The translations under genes and the position numbers were made by a program. From Odobenus rosmarus divergens (lineage: Eukaryota; Chordata; Mammalia; Carnivora; Odobenidae): a stretch of 64,000 nt of DNA. The stretch covers positions 287,805-351,804 of the forward strand of contig NW_004451011.1 in NCBI RefSeq assembly GCF_000321225.1. Reading direction: 5' to 3'. The stretch's first letter is position 1. Each line of letters begins with the position of its first letter. Positions 24,046-34,240 of the stretch are shown piece by piece. The notes beneath the pieces are model-generated. The model was not told where the DNA came from and did not search any database. It saw only the letters and a list, made by a program, of their open reading frames with translations.

Positions 24046-24989
24046 TCCTAAGAGGTTATGGGAGCAACAAAGGAACCCAGCAAAAAATTAAGCTGTTCCC
24101 TTGCTTAGAATCATAGAAGCCTTCAGAAAACACACATACCACCCATTTCAACCCTAATAACAAGAGGAGCCATCACCAGATTTATTTTGTAAGTTCCCTG
24201 TCTTTTTTGAGAAAGCAATTATTTCCAGGGCTGGAAGTCCCTAGAGTTCACATCTCTTCTAAGTTACAGAACGAACAGTACTGTTGTGTCAGGACAGACT
24301 GATTCTCCACAGATTTTGCCTGTTGCCCCCACCCCATCCTATCACCAGCAACCAATTCGGGAGTCTCCTTTCTTCCCCAAAGTTGACCCCCAAGGCACAA
24401 ATGGCTCAGGAAGGAACAATTCATATTTTTCTTTCTCAGGTGTTCCTGGTTTTTTTAGTCCCAAGGATTGGTGTTTCCATGTTCTGGTTTGTGGATTGCT
24501 TTGAAGATATTTTGGAAAGAGAAGAGGTGTGAGAATGAGAGTAAATGTGCAGAAAATAGTCAAGGACCACAATCCAAAAAAAGAAAACACATCCTCCCAC
24601 TCACTTACTCACAAAATCATTCTATGAACCCACTGTATGGCAGGCCCTGTGCTAAGAGCCTAGAAGTTCCCAGCCTGGAAGGTAGACAGCAATAAACAAC
24701 CATAGCAGTAGAGAGGGAGGGGCACCTGTCCCACCCTCAGGTTTGGCCCAGTGATGCCTTCTGGTAAGATTACTGGCCTCGTGTCCCGTGAACCGGCCTC
24801 AGGAGGAGGTACTGAACACGCAGGGATATCCCAAAATACCTCTGTGTCCCTCACCTGGCTCCACGCTTGAACTCTCTCATTAGTCTTCATTTCGGAATAA
24901 AAGACCATCCCCTCACCGAATGCCAATAGCCCTAGAGGACTTCATCATCAGCCATGCCAAAACCACTTTCCTTAATTCCCTTCACAGAA

Positions 24990-25425
24990 CTTAACAGTTT
25001 ACAAAACATCTTTATGTTTATTATCTGTTGGTAGGACAGGCAGTTTTGTCCCCATTTTACAAATAAGGAAGTTAAATAATTAGCCTGTGGCCTCACATTT
25101 CTGTTTATTAATGTGTCAAGTTTTTATTTAAATTCTAGTTATTTAATATGTAGTGTGGTATTGGTTTCAGGAGTAGAATTCAGTGACTCATGACTTACAT
25201 CCAACCCCCAGTGCTCATCATCACAAGTGCCCTCCTTAATCCCCCTCACCCATCTAGCCCATCCCCTGCCCACCTCCCTCCATCAACCCCCAGTCTGTTC
25301 TCTATCAGTGAGAGTCTCTTATGGCTTGTTCCCCCCCTCTCTTTTTTTTCCTTTCCCCTATGGCCTCATATCTCAAAGGTAACTGAGCTGGGACTTGAAC
25401 CCAGGGCTTCTGACTCCAATCTAGT
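24990..25425 (-). mobile_element. MIR, antisense, split by L1
   Basis: CCCCATTTTACAAATAAGGAAG on one side and GAGCTGGGACTTGAACCCAGGG on the other are one antisense MIR separated by the L1 at 25101-25360. Confidence 0.8.
25101..25360 (-). mobile_element. Short L1 3' fragment, antisense, splitting a MIR
   Basis: About 260 bases of antisense L1 3' UTR. TGGCCTCACATTT before and TGGCCTCATATCT after are the decayed duplication. The flanks join to one antisense MIR when the L1 is removed. Confidence 0.85.
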
Positions 25426-26394
25426 GCTCCTCAAAGCCAGCCAGGATCATCACTACTTCCTGGCACCTAAGGTGAAGGTACTCTTTCCTCTCAAAAGTAG
25501 ATACATCATGCTTGTAACGGAGAAAATAAACTTGAAATAAAGTTAATGTCCCACTCTGCATCCTTCAAAGAGCTCCAGGGAAGGAGGGGCTGAGAGCCCC
25601 CCCATCCTCTGATGCTCACAGCAGAGACTGCCCAGTCCTGCGGGCACCGGGAAGAGGTCAGGGTATCAGGGAACAGCTGGTAATAATGACCGGTTCCTGG
25701 ACGCTTACCATGTGGCCAGCACCGGGGAGCATGCTTCAGCTACATCACTCAAAGTCCCCTGCCTCCCTGCTGCCACCTGTAAAATCACAGTCCCTCCCAC
25801 CGCCATTATTTAGGGATTTCTCCCCACCCAGAGGGAAAACCCCGAGAACAATCCCCTCATGTACATTACTATCTACTACCCACCCACAAGTTCCTATAGG
25901 AATTGCTTTCCATCCCATGAATGCTGTGGCCTCTATTGAAACACTGCTGTGCGGCCTGGGATGCTGCCTCCTGGGAAGGCTAACAGACTTGGGGTCCCTT
26001 AGATTCTCACTGTACCCCTTACCCCAAGTCTGCATTCTGTCACCTTGGCCTCTGAAACCACTGAGTGTCCCACATCACCAGGTGAGAAGAGATCCTTCGG
26101 CTCATGGCTCTAACCCCTGCCCCACAGGGGTTGAGAAGTTCTTGGGGTCACGCAGGGTCGGATTCCTCATAGAAAGTTCCACTGTCCCCGAGTCCGCATT
26201 TCTTTCCCCAGGCCCCATGCAGAGGGCTCCTCCCTTCTCTTGTAGTCCAAAGCTATATAAAGAAGTTGGGAAAAGTTGAAAATGTAGGCCCCACGAACCA
26301 AATGAACATTGCTGGAGAATTCTGTAAAAGTGACGGCTCAGGGAAGGCATGCAGGAGTTGGAACCCTTAAAAGTACCCCCAAAGAAACAACATT
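25426..26394. other. Intergenic; long frame judged chance
   Basis: A 197-codon plus-strand frame (25686-26279) begins inside MIR-like sequence (GGTAATAATGACCGG). It is Pro/Ser/Leu-rich without domains, and is treated as non-coding. Confidence 0.45.
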
Positions 26395-26600
26395 TGTCAT
26401 TCACTGAGTCCTCACATGCTTACCTAATTATCCCTCATAAGCACCCTTTGAAATGAGTACTGTTACTGCCTTCAATTTAGATAAGAAAATGGATTTCAGA
26501 AGGTCACTTGATGAGGTCACACTCGAAGCTACAAAATCAGGAGATGGGCCCCATCTACCTGACCACAGAACCTAGACTCTGAACCCTAATTCAACACTCA
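26395..26600 (-). mobile_element. MIR, antisense
   Basis: GTCATTCACTGAGTCCTCAC, AAATGAGTACTGTTACTGCC and GACCACAGAACCTAGACTCTG show antisense MIR order. Confidence 0.65.
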
Positions 26601-27185
26601 GCCCCACCCCTGGCTGTTTTTAAAGGCTTGCAGATCCAGGTAGCATTTCTTGCAACCCAAGTGCTCTGAGAAGCAATGACAAAGGAGAGTTTAAGTATTG
26701 GGTGGGTAGGTGGGAGGGAGGAGGAGAAGCTGTTAATTTTAGATCTGTAATTCAGACCACTCATTAAGCAGCAGAGGTGTCACCATGCCCCTTATCTTTG
26801 CCATCCACCTTCTAAAATAAAAGAGTCAGGGCCTATGATTTCCTCAGTGGGAAGATCCTTCCTTGACATACTTAAAAACCCTGGGGATGATGAGACTTTA
26901 TAAAAGACCAAAGGAGACTCTGGCATGTGGAAGTCTCCTGTCATTTTCCCCAGTTTCCCCCAAACCTGTCCTCAACACCTAGTAGAAAGCAGTAGGAGAA
27001 TATTTCAGAAATTTGTTTTATGAGCCTGTAATGCCTCAAGGGGACCAGACTGATAAAACTGCCAATGGGATCTGGTCAGTCTGGGCCCCTCATTCCTGTG
27101 TCTGGGTCACACAGATGCCCTTAGCAGAAATGACTTGTAAATTCTTACCCCCTAAAATACTAAATTCCTCCTCCTCGCTACTTTT

Positions 27186-27366
27186 TTTTTTTTTTTAAGA
27201 TTTTATTCATTTATTTATTCGGGGGGGAGAACACAGAGGGAGAGGGACAAGCAGACTCCACACTGAGTGCAGAGCCCCACGCGGGGCTCCATCTCACTAC
27301 TCTGAGATCATTACCTGAACCGAAATCAAGAGTCAGACGCTTAACTGACTGAGCTGCCCAGGCGCC
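27186..27366 (-). mobile_element. SINEC, older subfamily, antisense
   Basis: Antisense CAN-SINE with the older CGAAATCAAGAGTCAGACG head variant. Imperfect 18-base duplications begin CTCCTCCTC at 27168 and 27367. Confidence 0.95.
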
Positions 27367-27504
27367 CTCCTCCTCACTCCTTTTATCAGTTCTATATAAA
27401 TTGAAAATTAAGTAATTATTTCACATAGTCAAAACGAGGACCCTAAAATTAGAATTCTAGCCAGCTTGTGGTGTCTATCATATTGCCCCTGCCCCAAAAG
27501 ACAA

Positions 27505-27885
27505 CGGATGATAGTAGCTCACATCCATCTGGTGTTCAATGTGTGCCAGGCACTGTTCTCCAAGTGTGGCCTGGGAATTGGTTTGAAATGCGGATTTTCA
27601 GGCCCCCCCAGACCTACAGAATCAGAACCCCTGAGGACGACGGAGTCCTGCAATCTGTTTTAACAAGTTTTAAATGAATGATTCTGGTACATTCTAAAGT
27701 TTGAGAACCCTGCCTTACTTTACTGAGTCCTCACAAACACTGTAGAAGGTACAGGAACATTGAGCATTACTATTCCCATTTTATAGAGAGGGAATCTAAG
27801 TCTCAAAAGTATTGAGCCACCTATCCAAAGTAAGTAGTAACACAAGGACTGGAATGCAGGTCGTCGTTCTGCTACCCTAAATATG
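27505..27885 (-). mobile_element. MIR, antisense, with inserted MER5A
   Basis: CATCTGGTGTTCAATGTGTGCCAGG begins an antisense MIR that resumes at 27712 with CTTACTTTACTGAGTCCTCAC. Between them, 27551-27711 is an antisense MER5A: CACTGTTCTCCAAGTGTGG ... AAGTTTGAGAACCCTG. Confidence 0.75.
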
Positions 27886-27984
27886 TTTCCTTACTGGTGA
27901 AAAGGAAGCATGACAGAGAGTCAAGGAGACAAATGGCTAGTCCCCTGGAAACCAATTAAAGGCAGCTTCAGTCCAGGGTTGGGA

Positions 27985-28185
27985 AAGAAATTAACATCTA
28001 TGGAGCAGCAGCTGGGTGCCAGTCATGATACATAAATATCTCATTTCACTTAATTCTCACAAAAGTCCATGCCAGGTAAGCATCCTGAAATCAGATCAGG
28101 TAAGGCAAGCAACTGTGCCAGGCTCTCACAAAGCAAGGTACAGAGTAGAATCTGAATCCCGCTTAGTCTGTCTCTAAAATCCTCC
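27985..28185 (-). mobile_element. MIR, antisense
   Basis: CTGGGTGCCAGTCATGATAC, CATTTCACTTAATTCTCAC and GAATCTGAATCCCGCTTAGTC show antisense MIR order. Confidence 0.65.
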
Positions 28186-28805
28186 CGGCCGTCCGGGAGC
28201 ACACATACACATTCAGCATATTCACATGTGTCCTCATGGCCAGGAGACCAGAAAACCAAGGCTGAATGCAAATGCAGCAGCAAATGAGATCACCACGCTC
28301 CAGGGGTGAAAAACCACCTTGACAGCAATTGTGTGGCTTTCACAGCATCATCAATCACCCCGTCTGCTCCTCCCCTCCCATCTTCTGCTCTCAAAAGCCA
28401 CAGACTTTTCCCTTTCCCCTTCTGAGACAGGGAAGTCAAGTTCTCAACAAACTGAACATGTTTCTGCTCTTCGTATTAACTGAGTATTCACCTACCTTTC
28501 CAGGGAAGTAAGGCCCTTAGTGGGCAAGGACGCCAGGAATGAGATGAAATACCAGTTGGAACCCTAGCGGTATTCAGGGAGGATTATCATAATGTTATGG
28601 ATGCCTTTAACCAGCTCCCCATACAGAACACATACACACCCTCGAAACTGGCATGGAATCTACCAGCAACCTTCTAAGCTGATGGCTTAATTAACTTGCA
28701 GGCTGTGTATGCCATGTCATGAAACCTCTCTAAAATCTAAGAGCACAGGAAGGTATAAAGCTTAGAAACTACAGTTTCTCAGTCATCATTTCATAGAGGT
28801 TTGTT

Positions 28806-29107
28806 TGTTTGTTTGTTTAAAAGATTTTATTTATTTATTTGACAGAGCGAGAGAGCACAAGCAGGGGGAGCAGGAGGAGAGGGAGAAGCAGGCTCCCCGC
28901 AGAGCAGGGAGCCCGATCCCAGGACCCTGGGATCATGACCTGAGCCGAAGGCAGACACTTAACCATCTGAGCCACCCAGGCGCCCCTGTTTGTTTGCTTT
29001 TAAGTTCATTTATGTTTAAGTAATCTCTGCACCCAACATGGGGCTCAAACTCACGACCCAGAGATCAAGAGTCACATGCTCTCCTAACTGAATCAGCTAG
29101 GTGCCCT
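28806..29107 (-). mobile_element. Older SINEC, antisense, split by a younger copy
   Basis: The part at 28990-29107 is a diverged antisense CAN-SINE ending CAGCTAGGTGCCC. Its T-rich tail lies before the younger insertion. TAGAGG followed by a T-rich run on both outer sides (28794 and 29108) supports one older insertion later interrupted. Confidence 0.8.
28819..28986 (-). mobile_element. SINEC, antisense, inserted in an older SINEC
   Basis: Typical antisense CAN-SINE following a GTTT repeat. The flanking TGTTTGTTTG on both sides is its target duplication, placing it within the T-rich tail of the older element that resumes at 28987. Confidence 0.94.
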
Positions 29108-29269
29108 TAGAGGCTTTTTGTTTTTGTTTAAGAAAAAAAAAAGTTACTTTCCCTTTTCACTTAAATACATAGTATTTTCCCCCTTGGTTCATAAAATCGA
29201 GGAAACATAAAATGAAAACTCTGGGTGAAAATATTTGTTGACATAAATATATAAAACAGCTCCAAAACC

Positions 29270-29745
29270 TCCCTAGCCTAAAACCTGCACATGGCTCTCA
29301 GCTGCTTTTCAGAAGGAGCCCAGGCATCCCAGACTGCTTCACCAAGCCCTTGTGACCAGGTGGCTGCCCACACTCCAGTCCTGAAGCCTGACACGCCCTG
29401 CCCCAAACTCAGTGCTCAGGCTATAGAGAATACAGGCTGTTCCCGGAAGGTCCCAGGTCCTCTCCTGCCTTCATGCCCTCACACCTGTGGGTCTCTCAGC
29501 ATGGAATTCCCAACTCAGCCCAGGTGCCACCTCTTAAGAGAAGTGTTCCCTGATTTCCAGGGCGGGTCTCCCACAGCACCATGTGCTGACCCTCATCACA
29601 CTTCTCCTTCTATTTTGTGATCATCTATTTACTTTGGTATCACCTTCCAAGTCGCAAGCTCCAATGAAGGGACCTGTGGCCCAACACACAGTAAACACTA
29701 CCTTTGATGAATGAATGAGTGAATGAGTAAATTAATGAATGATGA
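29270..29745 (+). mobile_element. L2 3' end, sense
   Basis: CCCAGGTGCCACCTCTTAAGAGAAG, CAAGCTCCAATGAAGGGACC and the terminal GAATGAATGAGTGAATGAG are L2 3' end hallmarks. It runs straight into the hairpin at 29746. Confidence 0.75.
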
Positions 29746-29795
29746 TCCCTATGCATTTTCCCACCAGGAAATACAGGTGGGAAAATGCATAGGGA
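29746..29795. repeat. Perfect 20-bp inverted repeat (hairpin)
   Basis: Bases 29746-29765 are the exact reverse complement of 29776-29795, separated by a 10-base loop. The left arm abuts the GAATGA-rich end of an L2 element. The right arm has no such context, suggesting a fold-back copy of the left arm. Too short for a DNA transposon with coding capacity, and no matching repeat family is recognised. Confidence 0.9.
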
Positions 29796-29918
29796 GATAT
29801 GGATACACCAGGAGAGATAGGATTGTTCTCTCCCGACATCTTTAAGATGCTGTTTCCACTCCCAGAGACTCATATAATCCAACATGGTCAGAAGTATCTC
29901 AAGGCCCTAGTCTAAAAC

Positions 29919-29968
29919 ATTATCTAGATGAGCCCGTTATCATTATCTAGATGTATCTAGATGAGCCC
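29919..29968 (+). repeat. Short overlapping tandem duplications
   Basis: CATTATCTAGATG occurs at 29919 and 29941, and TATCTAGATGAGCCC at 29921 and 29954, overlapping as if copied in two steps. Confidence 0.9.
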
Positions 29969-30179
29969 AGGGGTATCCACCAAATTCAAGATTCTTGAGA
30001 ATGGTGGCCAAACCAAAGATAGGCGAACTCCTGGACCTGGTTCTAGTGTGAACTAATCTGGAAACTCACTTTGGTTCAGAACTTCTTAGCACAGGCCAGT
30101 GTAAATGCGTTTTCAGCATTTGTATTTTCTATTATAAAGCGGTAGACAGAAAAGAAAGCCCCATGGCTCTAAAGCTCTG

Positions 30180-30560
30180 CTGTCGGTAAGGGGCCACGCA
30201 GCTACAACTGGGAGAGGTGCCGGGAGTCCAGGCCCGGCTGGGCCATTCCCCGCCCCCACCCGGACGCCCGGTGCCAGGAGGCCTGGGATCCTACCTGGCC
30301 GGGGAGCGGGACCAGGGCGGCATGTGCTCCTCATCCTCAGGTCTTGGACGCACCGGGGGCGGCAGGGTCCCCGGCTAGAGGACAACGATGCCTCTTCCAG
30401 ACCTGGGCCAGGCCGAGACCTGCGGTGCGGGCGCTGTGACCCGCCGGCCCAGAAGGGGAACTCCCGGTTCGCCGTCCACCGGAAGGGAGTGTAGCGCTGA
30501 GCGGAGGACCCAGCAAGGATCCCCGCGACCTGTGCGCAGCATCTTACAAGTTTGTCACTT
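30180..30560. other. CpG-rich island-like segment
   Basis: By eye roughly 30 CpG dinucleotides occur in about 380 bases of high GC content, while the surrounding sequence is CpG-poor. The segment coincides with the 5' UTR and DNA-binding-domain portion of the IRF3 retrocopy, so the CpGs are most simply inherited from the GC-rich parent. Persistence of so many CpGs suggests the copy is not very old or has escaped methylation. Confidence 0.6.
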
Positions 30561-31708
30561 TAGGAGTTGGGGACTTTCCTGAGCCGGATACCTCTCCAGA
30601 CAACAAGGGCAGCACCGTACCTCTGATACCCAGAGAATATTCGGGAGGAGTTACTGAGTGACATGGTCTTGGCCCCATTCCCAGTTGGGGGGTCCTCAAG
30701 CCTCGCTGTGGCCCCTGAGCATCCCTCTCAGCTCTTGCTGAGCCCCTACTTGGGCATCTCTGCTCTTTGCTCAAACTCGGAACCCACTGAAAACCCACTG
30801 AGGCGGCTGTTGGTGTCAGAGGAAGGTGAGTGCCAGCGGGAAGGTGGGAGGGACTGGGACCAGGGCTTTGGGCCACCCTACACTTCTCAGTCTCTCCCTC
30901 TGTGTCGCTGCTGCAGCTGCTCAGACTGGAAGTTCGAGGTTCCACCTTGCACCACCTTTTCCCAGGACTGCCAGGTCTTCCAGCTGATTGTCTTCTGCTT
31001 TAGGGACCCATGGCTGGTGGGGTCAGAAGCAGGGGATAGGACATGGCCTGGGCAGCTAATAAGACTGCCAGACCTGGAGTGTCCTTGACAGGGCCATGAC
31101 CAGCCTCCGGAGGCTTGGGCTGAGCTGCCTTAGGGCAGGGTGGGTGGGGAGGAGATGCTAGTTCTGTGGAGGGTGGATCAGTTCTCTAGGCCCAAAGGTT
31201 GGGACACCGCCAGATATCCTGGGCTGTGAGCGAGAAGCTCCTTCCTGGCAGGGATCACGGGCCAATGGCGAGGTCTCCAGGATCAGGGAAGGAAGCATGT
31301 TTGACCAGGGTCCTTTCCGGGCAGATCTGATCATCTTCTCTGAAGGAAGTGGACACTCCCCCAAGCTACACCCTCTGTTTCTTGGTGGGGGAGTCATGGC
31401 CCCAGGACCAGCTGTGGATCAAGAGGCTTGTGATACTCAAGGCTGTTCCCAAGAGGCTTAGGGCTCTGCTAGACACAGCCCTATTAGGGGATGCCTCCTT
31501 ACTGGAGAGCACTGTCGACCTGCACATTTCCAACAGCCACCCACTCTCCCTTCCCTTCACCAGTACAAGGCCTACCTCCAGAACCTGGTGGAGGAATGAA
31601 TTTCTAAGTCACTGGGGAGGCCTGAGCCCTCACTCCTCGTTGTATAGATCCCTTGCCCCCGCCTCGACCAGTAAACTGGTTCTTGCCATAGTCAAACAAA
31701 CAAAAACA
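30190..31708 (+). pseudogene. IRF3 retropseudogene (interferon regulatory factor 3)
   Basis: This is a dead retrocopy of IRF3, the transcription factor activated downstream of RIG-I, TLR3 and STING. Coding homology runs from about 30265 to 31625, close to the full 427-residue human length. Recognisable peptides appear in shifting frames: VGDFPEPDTSPD near 30563, MVLAP...SLAVAPE from 30663, NPLRRLLVSEE before 30825, WKFEV near 30927, GSEAGDRTWPG near 31020, GESWPQDQLWIKRLV near 31388, TVDLHISNSHPLSL near 31513 and QYKAYLQNLVEE near 31562. The DNA-binding domain, interferon-association domain and C-terminal tail are all represented. Disabling changes include stops at 30492 and 30498, a frameshift near 30509, another before 30650, and single-base deletions near 31561 and 31597. 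The 3' UTR survives with AGTAAACTGGTTCTTGCC at 31670-31687, a mutated AATAAA signal, followed by an A-rich tail. Most introns are absent, so it came through RNA; one is retained. The 5' end is approximate and no clear target duplication was found. Confidence 0.9.
30826..30924 (+). other. Retained intron inside the IRF3 retrocopy
   Basis: About 99 bases interrupt the IRF3 homology exactly between the codons matching LLVPGEE and WEFEV of human IRF3. The insert starts GTGAGT and ends with a CAG after a pyrimidine-rich run. Removing it restores a Glu-Glu-Asp-Trp-Lys-Phe-Glu reading. A closer CAG at 30914-30916 is an alternative end but would leave extra non-homologous codons. The parent transcript was therefore probably only partly spliced when copied. 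Confidence 0.75.
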
Positions 31709-32490
31709 CCCTCAAATATAAAGTAATGTATAGATAGTACAGTGGAAGACCATACTCTGATATTATCCCAAAATACGATTTGCCAAAGATAACCATTGTA
31801 AGAATATTTTAGAGGCTGATAGGCAGTGAGCCTGCAAGACAAATCCAGTTCACAGGTGACCACTTACAATATATTTTTTTAAATATTTCTAATGGTTGCC
31901 ACAAAATAAAAATCAGGAGGTTCATGTAACTGAAATATTTTCATGGAGCTTTCAAGGTGGTAGAGAAGTAAATAGACTATCACAAAGTAGCATGAAAAGT
32001 ACTATGATTTATAGGTTTTCAGGCAAAATCCAAAGATCTGCCAACTCATTAGCGAAGATTAGCTGAAGCTGAATGGTGTCAGTTGCTTTTCATGTTCTCA
32101 AGGTTGTCACAGTCCCTACCTGACCCATTTCTAAAACCAGTCTGGCCCCCCTCTGCATTTGAGTTTGTAGTTATTGATGTCTGTCCTTCCAAAACCCTTC
32201 TGTAATATTATGAGTGTTATGAGCACAGCCTGATCCGTGTATACAACTCTACCTAATTTATTCCACTATATGACCACATTATGATACATACAACCAGTCC
32301 CTTCCGGATGGATATTTCGGTTAGCTCCATTTATCTTCAGTTACAAACAACAGAACAGTAAATACCCTGGTTTATATCTTTGCATATTCTGTGGGCGTTT
32401 CTCTTGAATAAAATTCTAAATGGGAAATTACTGAGTAAAAAGAACACATATTTAAAATTTCAATAAAAGGAAGACACATTTAAAATTTCA
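31709..32490. mobile_element. Old L1-derived AT-rich sequence downstream of IRF3 pseudogene
   Basis: Segments such as CCAAAGATAACCATTGTAAGA and CTTTGCATATTCTGTGGGCGTTTCTC resemble old L1M 3' regions. A repeated piece, ACATTTAAAATTTCA(A/C)TAAAA, occurs near 32448 and 32474. Limits and family are uncertain. Confidence 0.45.
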
Positions 32491-33054
32491 CTAAAATGGT
32501 GAAGTTGGTTTAGAATCTAAGCCTTTTTTTAGTCCCAAGCAAGGGACAAGGAGTGGTTGAATCTGGAGATTGGCATCAAGAAATGAACTGTCCACCATAC
32601 TCATATTCTTCCCCTAGCTAATGGCTATAAAGATAATATTGCAAATGGAGAACTAGACCTAGCAGGATAAATATATTTAGAATTCTAGCTGAAAAGTTAA
32701 TTCAGTCATAAATTGGGCATGAAAAACAAAATGAGATAACAAGTCTGGTTATATTTATGACATTCTTCATTTGTTATTAAAAACCAAAGGATTTTTTATC
32801 CAAATGTGTTGGCTAGTTTTTAGTTTTTTGGCATTTCTCATTATTTTATCTAAAAAGGAAGTGTTCCCTCCTTTTGTGTTTCAGGCTTTTTTCCCTTTCT
32901 GTTTCTAATAGATTAACCTGATGTTACTGTGTGAAGGCTGCTTATGTTTCCAAGGTTTGGGCTCTCCTGAGTGGAAGTAAAGATAAAAATTTGCAATCAA
33001 AAGTGCAATAAAGTATTGATTAAATTAGCCTCTTTTTTTATGATAAATGCAGCA
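32491..33054. other. Repeat-free AT-rich block, no gene seen
   Basis: No transposon signature was recognised here. The block has ATTA/TAAT-type motifs and a segment AATTTGCAATCAAAAGTGCAAT around 32990. No coding frame or splice-site pair stands out. Confidence 0.4.
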
Positions 33055-33240
33055 AGTGGGATGAGTTGATGGTTAACAGTGCAGACTCCCTGGGCATTAG
33101 GCCTGATTTCCCCCAAACACTGGCTGGGGCAAAGGATAACCACTATTTCCTCTATTTCCTCATCTATTAAGATGGGAGTAATAATAGGGTTATAGTTCCT
33201 TACACAGAATCTGGCACAAAATAATGTTAATTGTTATTAT
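33055..33240 (+). mobile_element. MIR
   Basis: GATGGTTAACAGTGCAGACTCC, CTATTTCCTCATCTATTAAGATGGG and CAGAATCTGGCACAAAATAATG are MIR. Confidence 0.75.
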
Positions 33241-33464
33241 TTCTTCCAACATAATAGCCAACCCCACCCCCTCTTAAAGTTCTGCAGGGTGCTGCGTGCC
33301 CAAGACCAGATAAGCCTCTGGGCAGCTGCTCTGTGAGTTGACAATCATGTCATGGCCAAGTCGGAATGAATAACTCCTTCCCCAGGGAAATAAACCAGGA
33401 GTTGTTGGGCTCAGTCTTAAACTATACTTTACATGCAACATGATAGATAATAAGAGGCCTGGTA

Positions 33465-33710
33465 AGAGAATAATAGCTGACCTTTACTGAGCACTTACTC
33501 TCTGTCACACTCTTTGAAGCATTTTATGAGCATTTTCTCACTCTGTGCTCACAATAATCCTATGCAACAAGTGCTGTTATTACCATCCCCGTTTTCCAGA
33601 TGAGAAAACCAAGTATAGAGTGTTTAATCAACTAGCTCAAGGTCACATTCTTATTTAATAAGATGGCACAGAACTTCTGACTCCAGAATGTCTGCTCTTA
33701 ACCATTAGAG
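33465..33710 (-). mobile_element. MIR, antisense, near full length
   Basis: AATAGCTGACCTTTACTGAGC, CCCGTTTTCCAGATGAGAAAACC and AGAATGTCTGCTCTTAACCAT form a nearly complete antisense MIR. Confidence 0.88.
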
Positions 33711-33769
33711 TAAGTTAGAAACAATTGCAGAAAGAGGTAAATCACAGCTAGGACAAGAAGAGGAATTCA

Positions 33770-33985
33770 GATACTGTCGACTGGTATCTTTCAAGCAACT
33801 TGTATGCAGCAGACACTGTTCTAAGTGCTACCAACACTTATTAGGAAGTTTATTCCTTGTGGCAAGCCTGAGAAGTACATATTACTGATAGCACTTTTAC
33901 GGATAGGCTTAAGCTATTGAATATCCAGGGTCACAGAACTGTTAGTGATAGAGGTGAGTTTCCAAAGCATTCCCAAGCTTTCTCC
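33770..33985 (-). mobile_element. MIR, antisense
   Basis: CAGACACTGTTCTAAGTGC and CAGGGTCACAGAACTGTTAG are diverged antisense MIR. Confidence 0.6.
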
Positions 33986-34019
33986 CTAGGAATGCAGTAA
34001 GAATCCAAACACAAGTGAG

Positions 34020-34240
34020 TCATCCTCATCACTCAGCAAACATTTATTAAGCACTTACCGGTGTCAGGCACAAATGAACAATACAGGGATGGTTCCTGCA
34101 CCATGGACAGAGATTACGTGGAAGAGAGATACAATTTATAAGGCCAAATGAGTAAATAACATAATACTATATAATTAATGATAATTAGCACGATTACTGG
34201 GCCCAAGAAATGTCTAATTGATTTGACAAATGTTTATAGT
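34020..34240 (+). mobile_element. Ancient LINE-derived fragment
   Basis: CTCAGCAAACATTTATTAAGCAC and GTGTCAGGCACAAATGAACAATACAGGG place this at the start of the same ancient family. Confidence 0.55.

Noticed and set aside
25686..26279. 197-codon plus-strand open frame
   Set aside because: Starts within MIR-like DNA, has low-complexity Pro/Ser/Leu composition, no domain and no splice context; GC-richer DNA gives long chance frames.
30663..31088. 141-codon frame considered as an independent novel gene with its own intron and CpG island promoter
   Set aside because: It is one frame of the decayed IRF3 retrocopy; homology continues in other frames on both sides.
31544..31562. Acceptor-like CTCTCCCTTCCCTTCACCAG before TACAAG in the IRF3 copy
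   Set aside because: Comparison with the IRF3 protein shows continuous coding homology with a one-base deletion, not an intron boundary.
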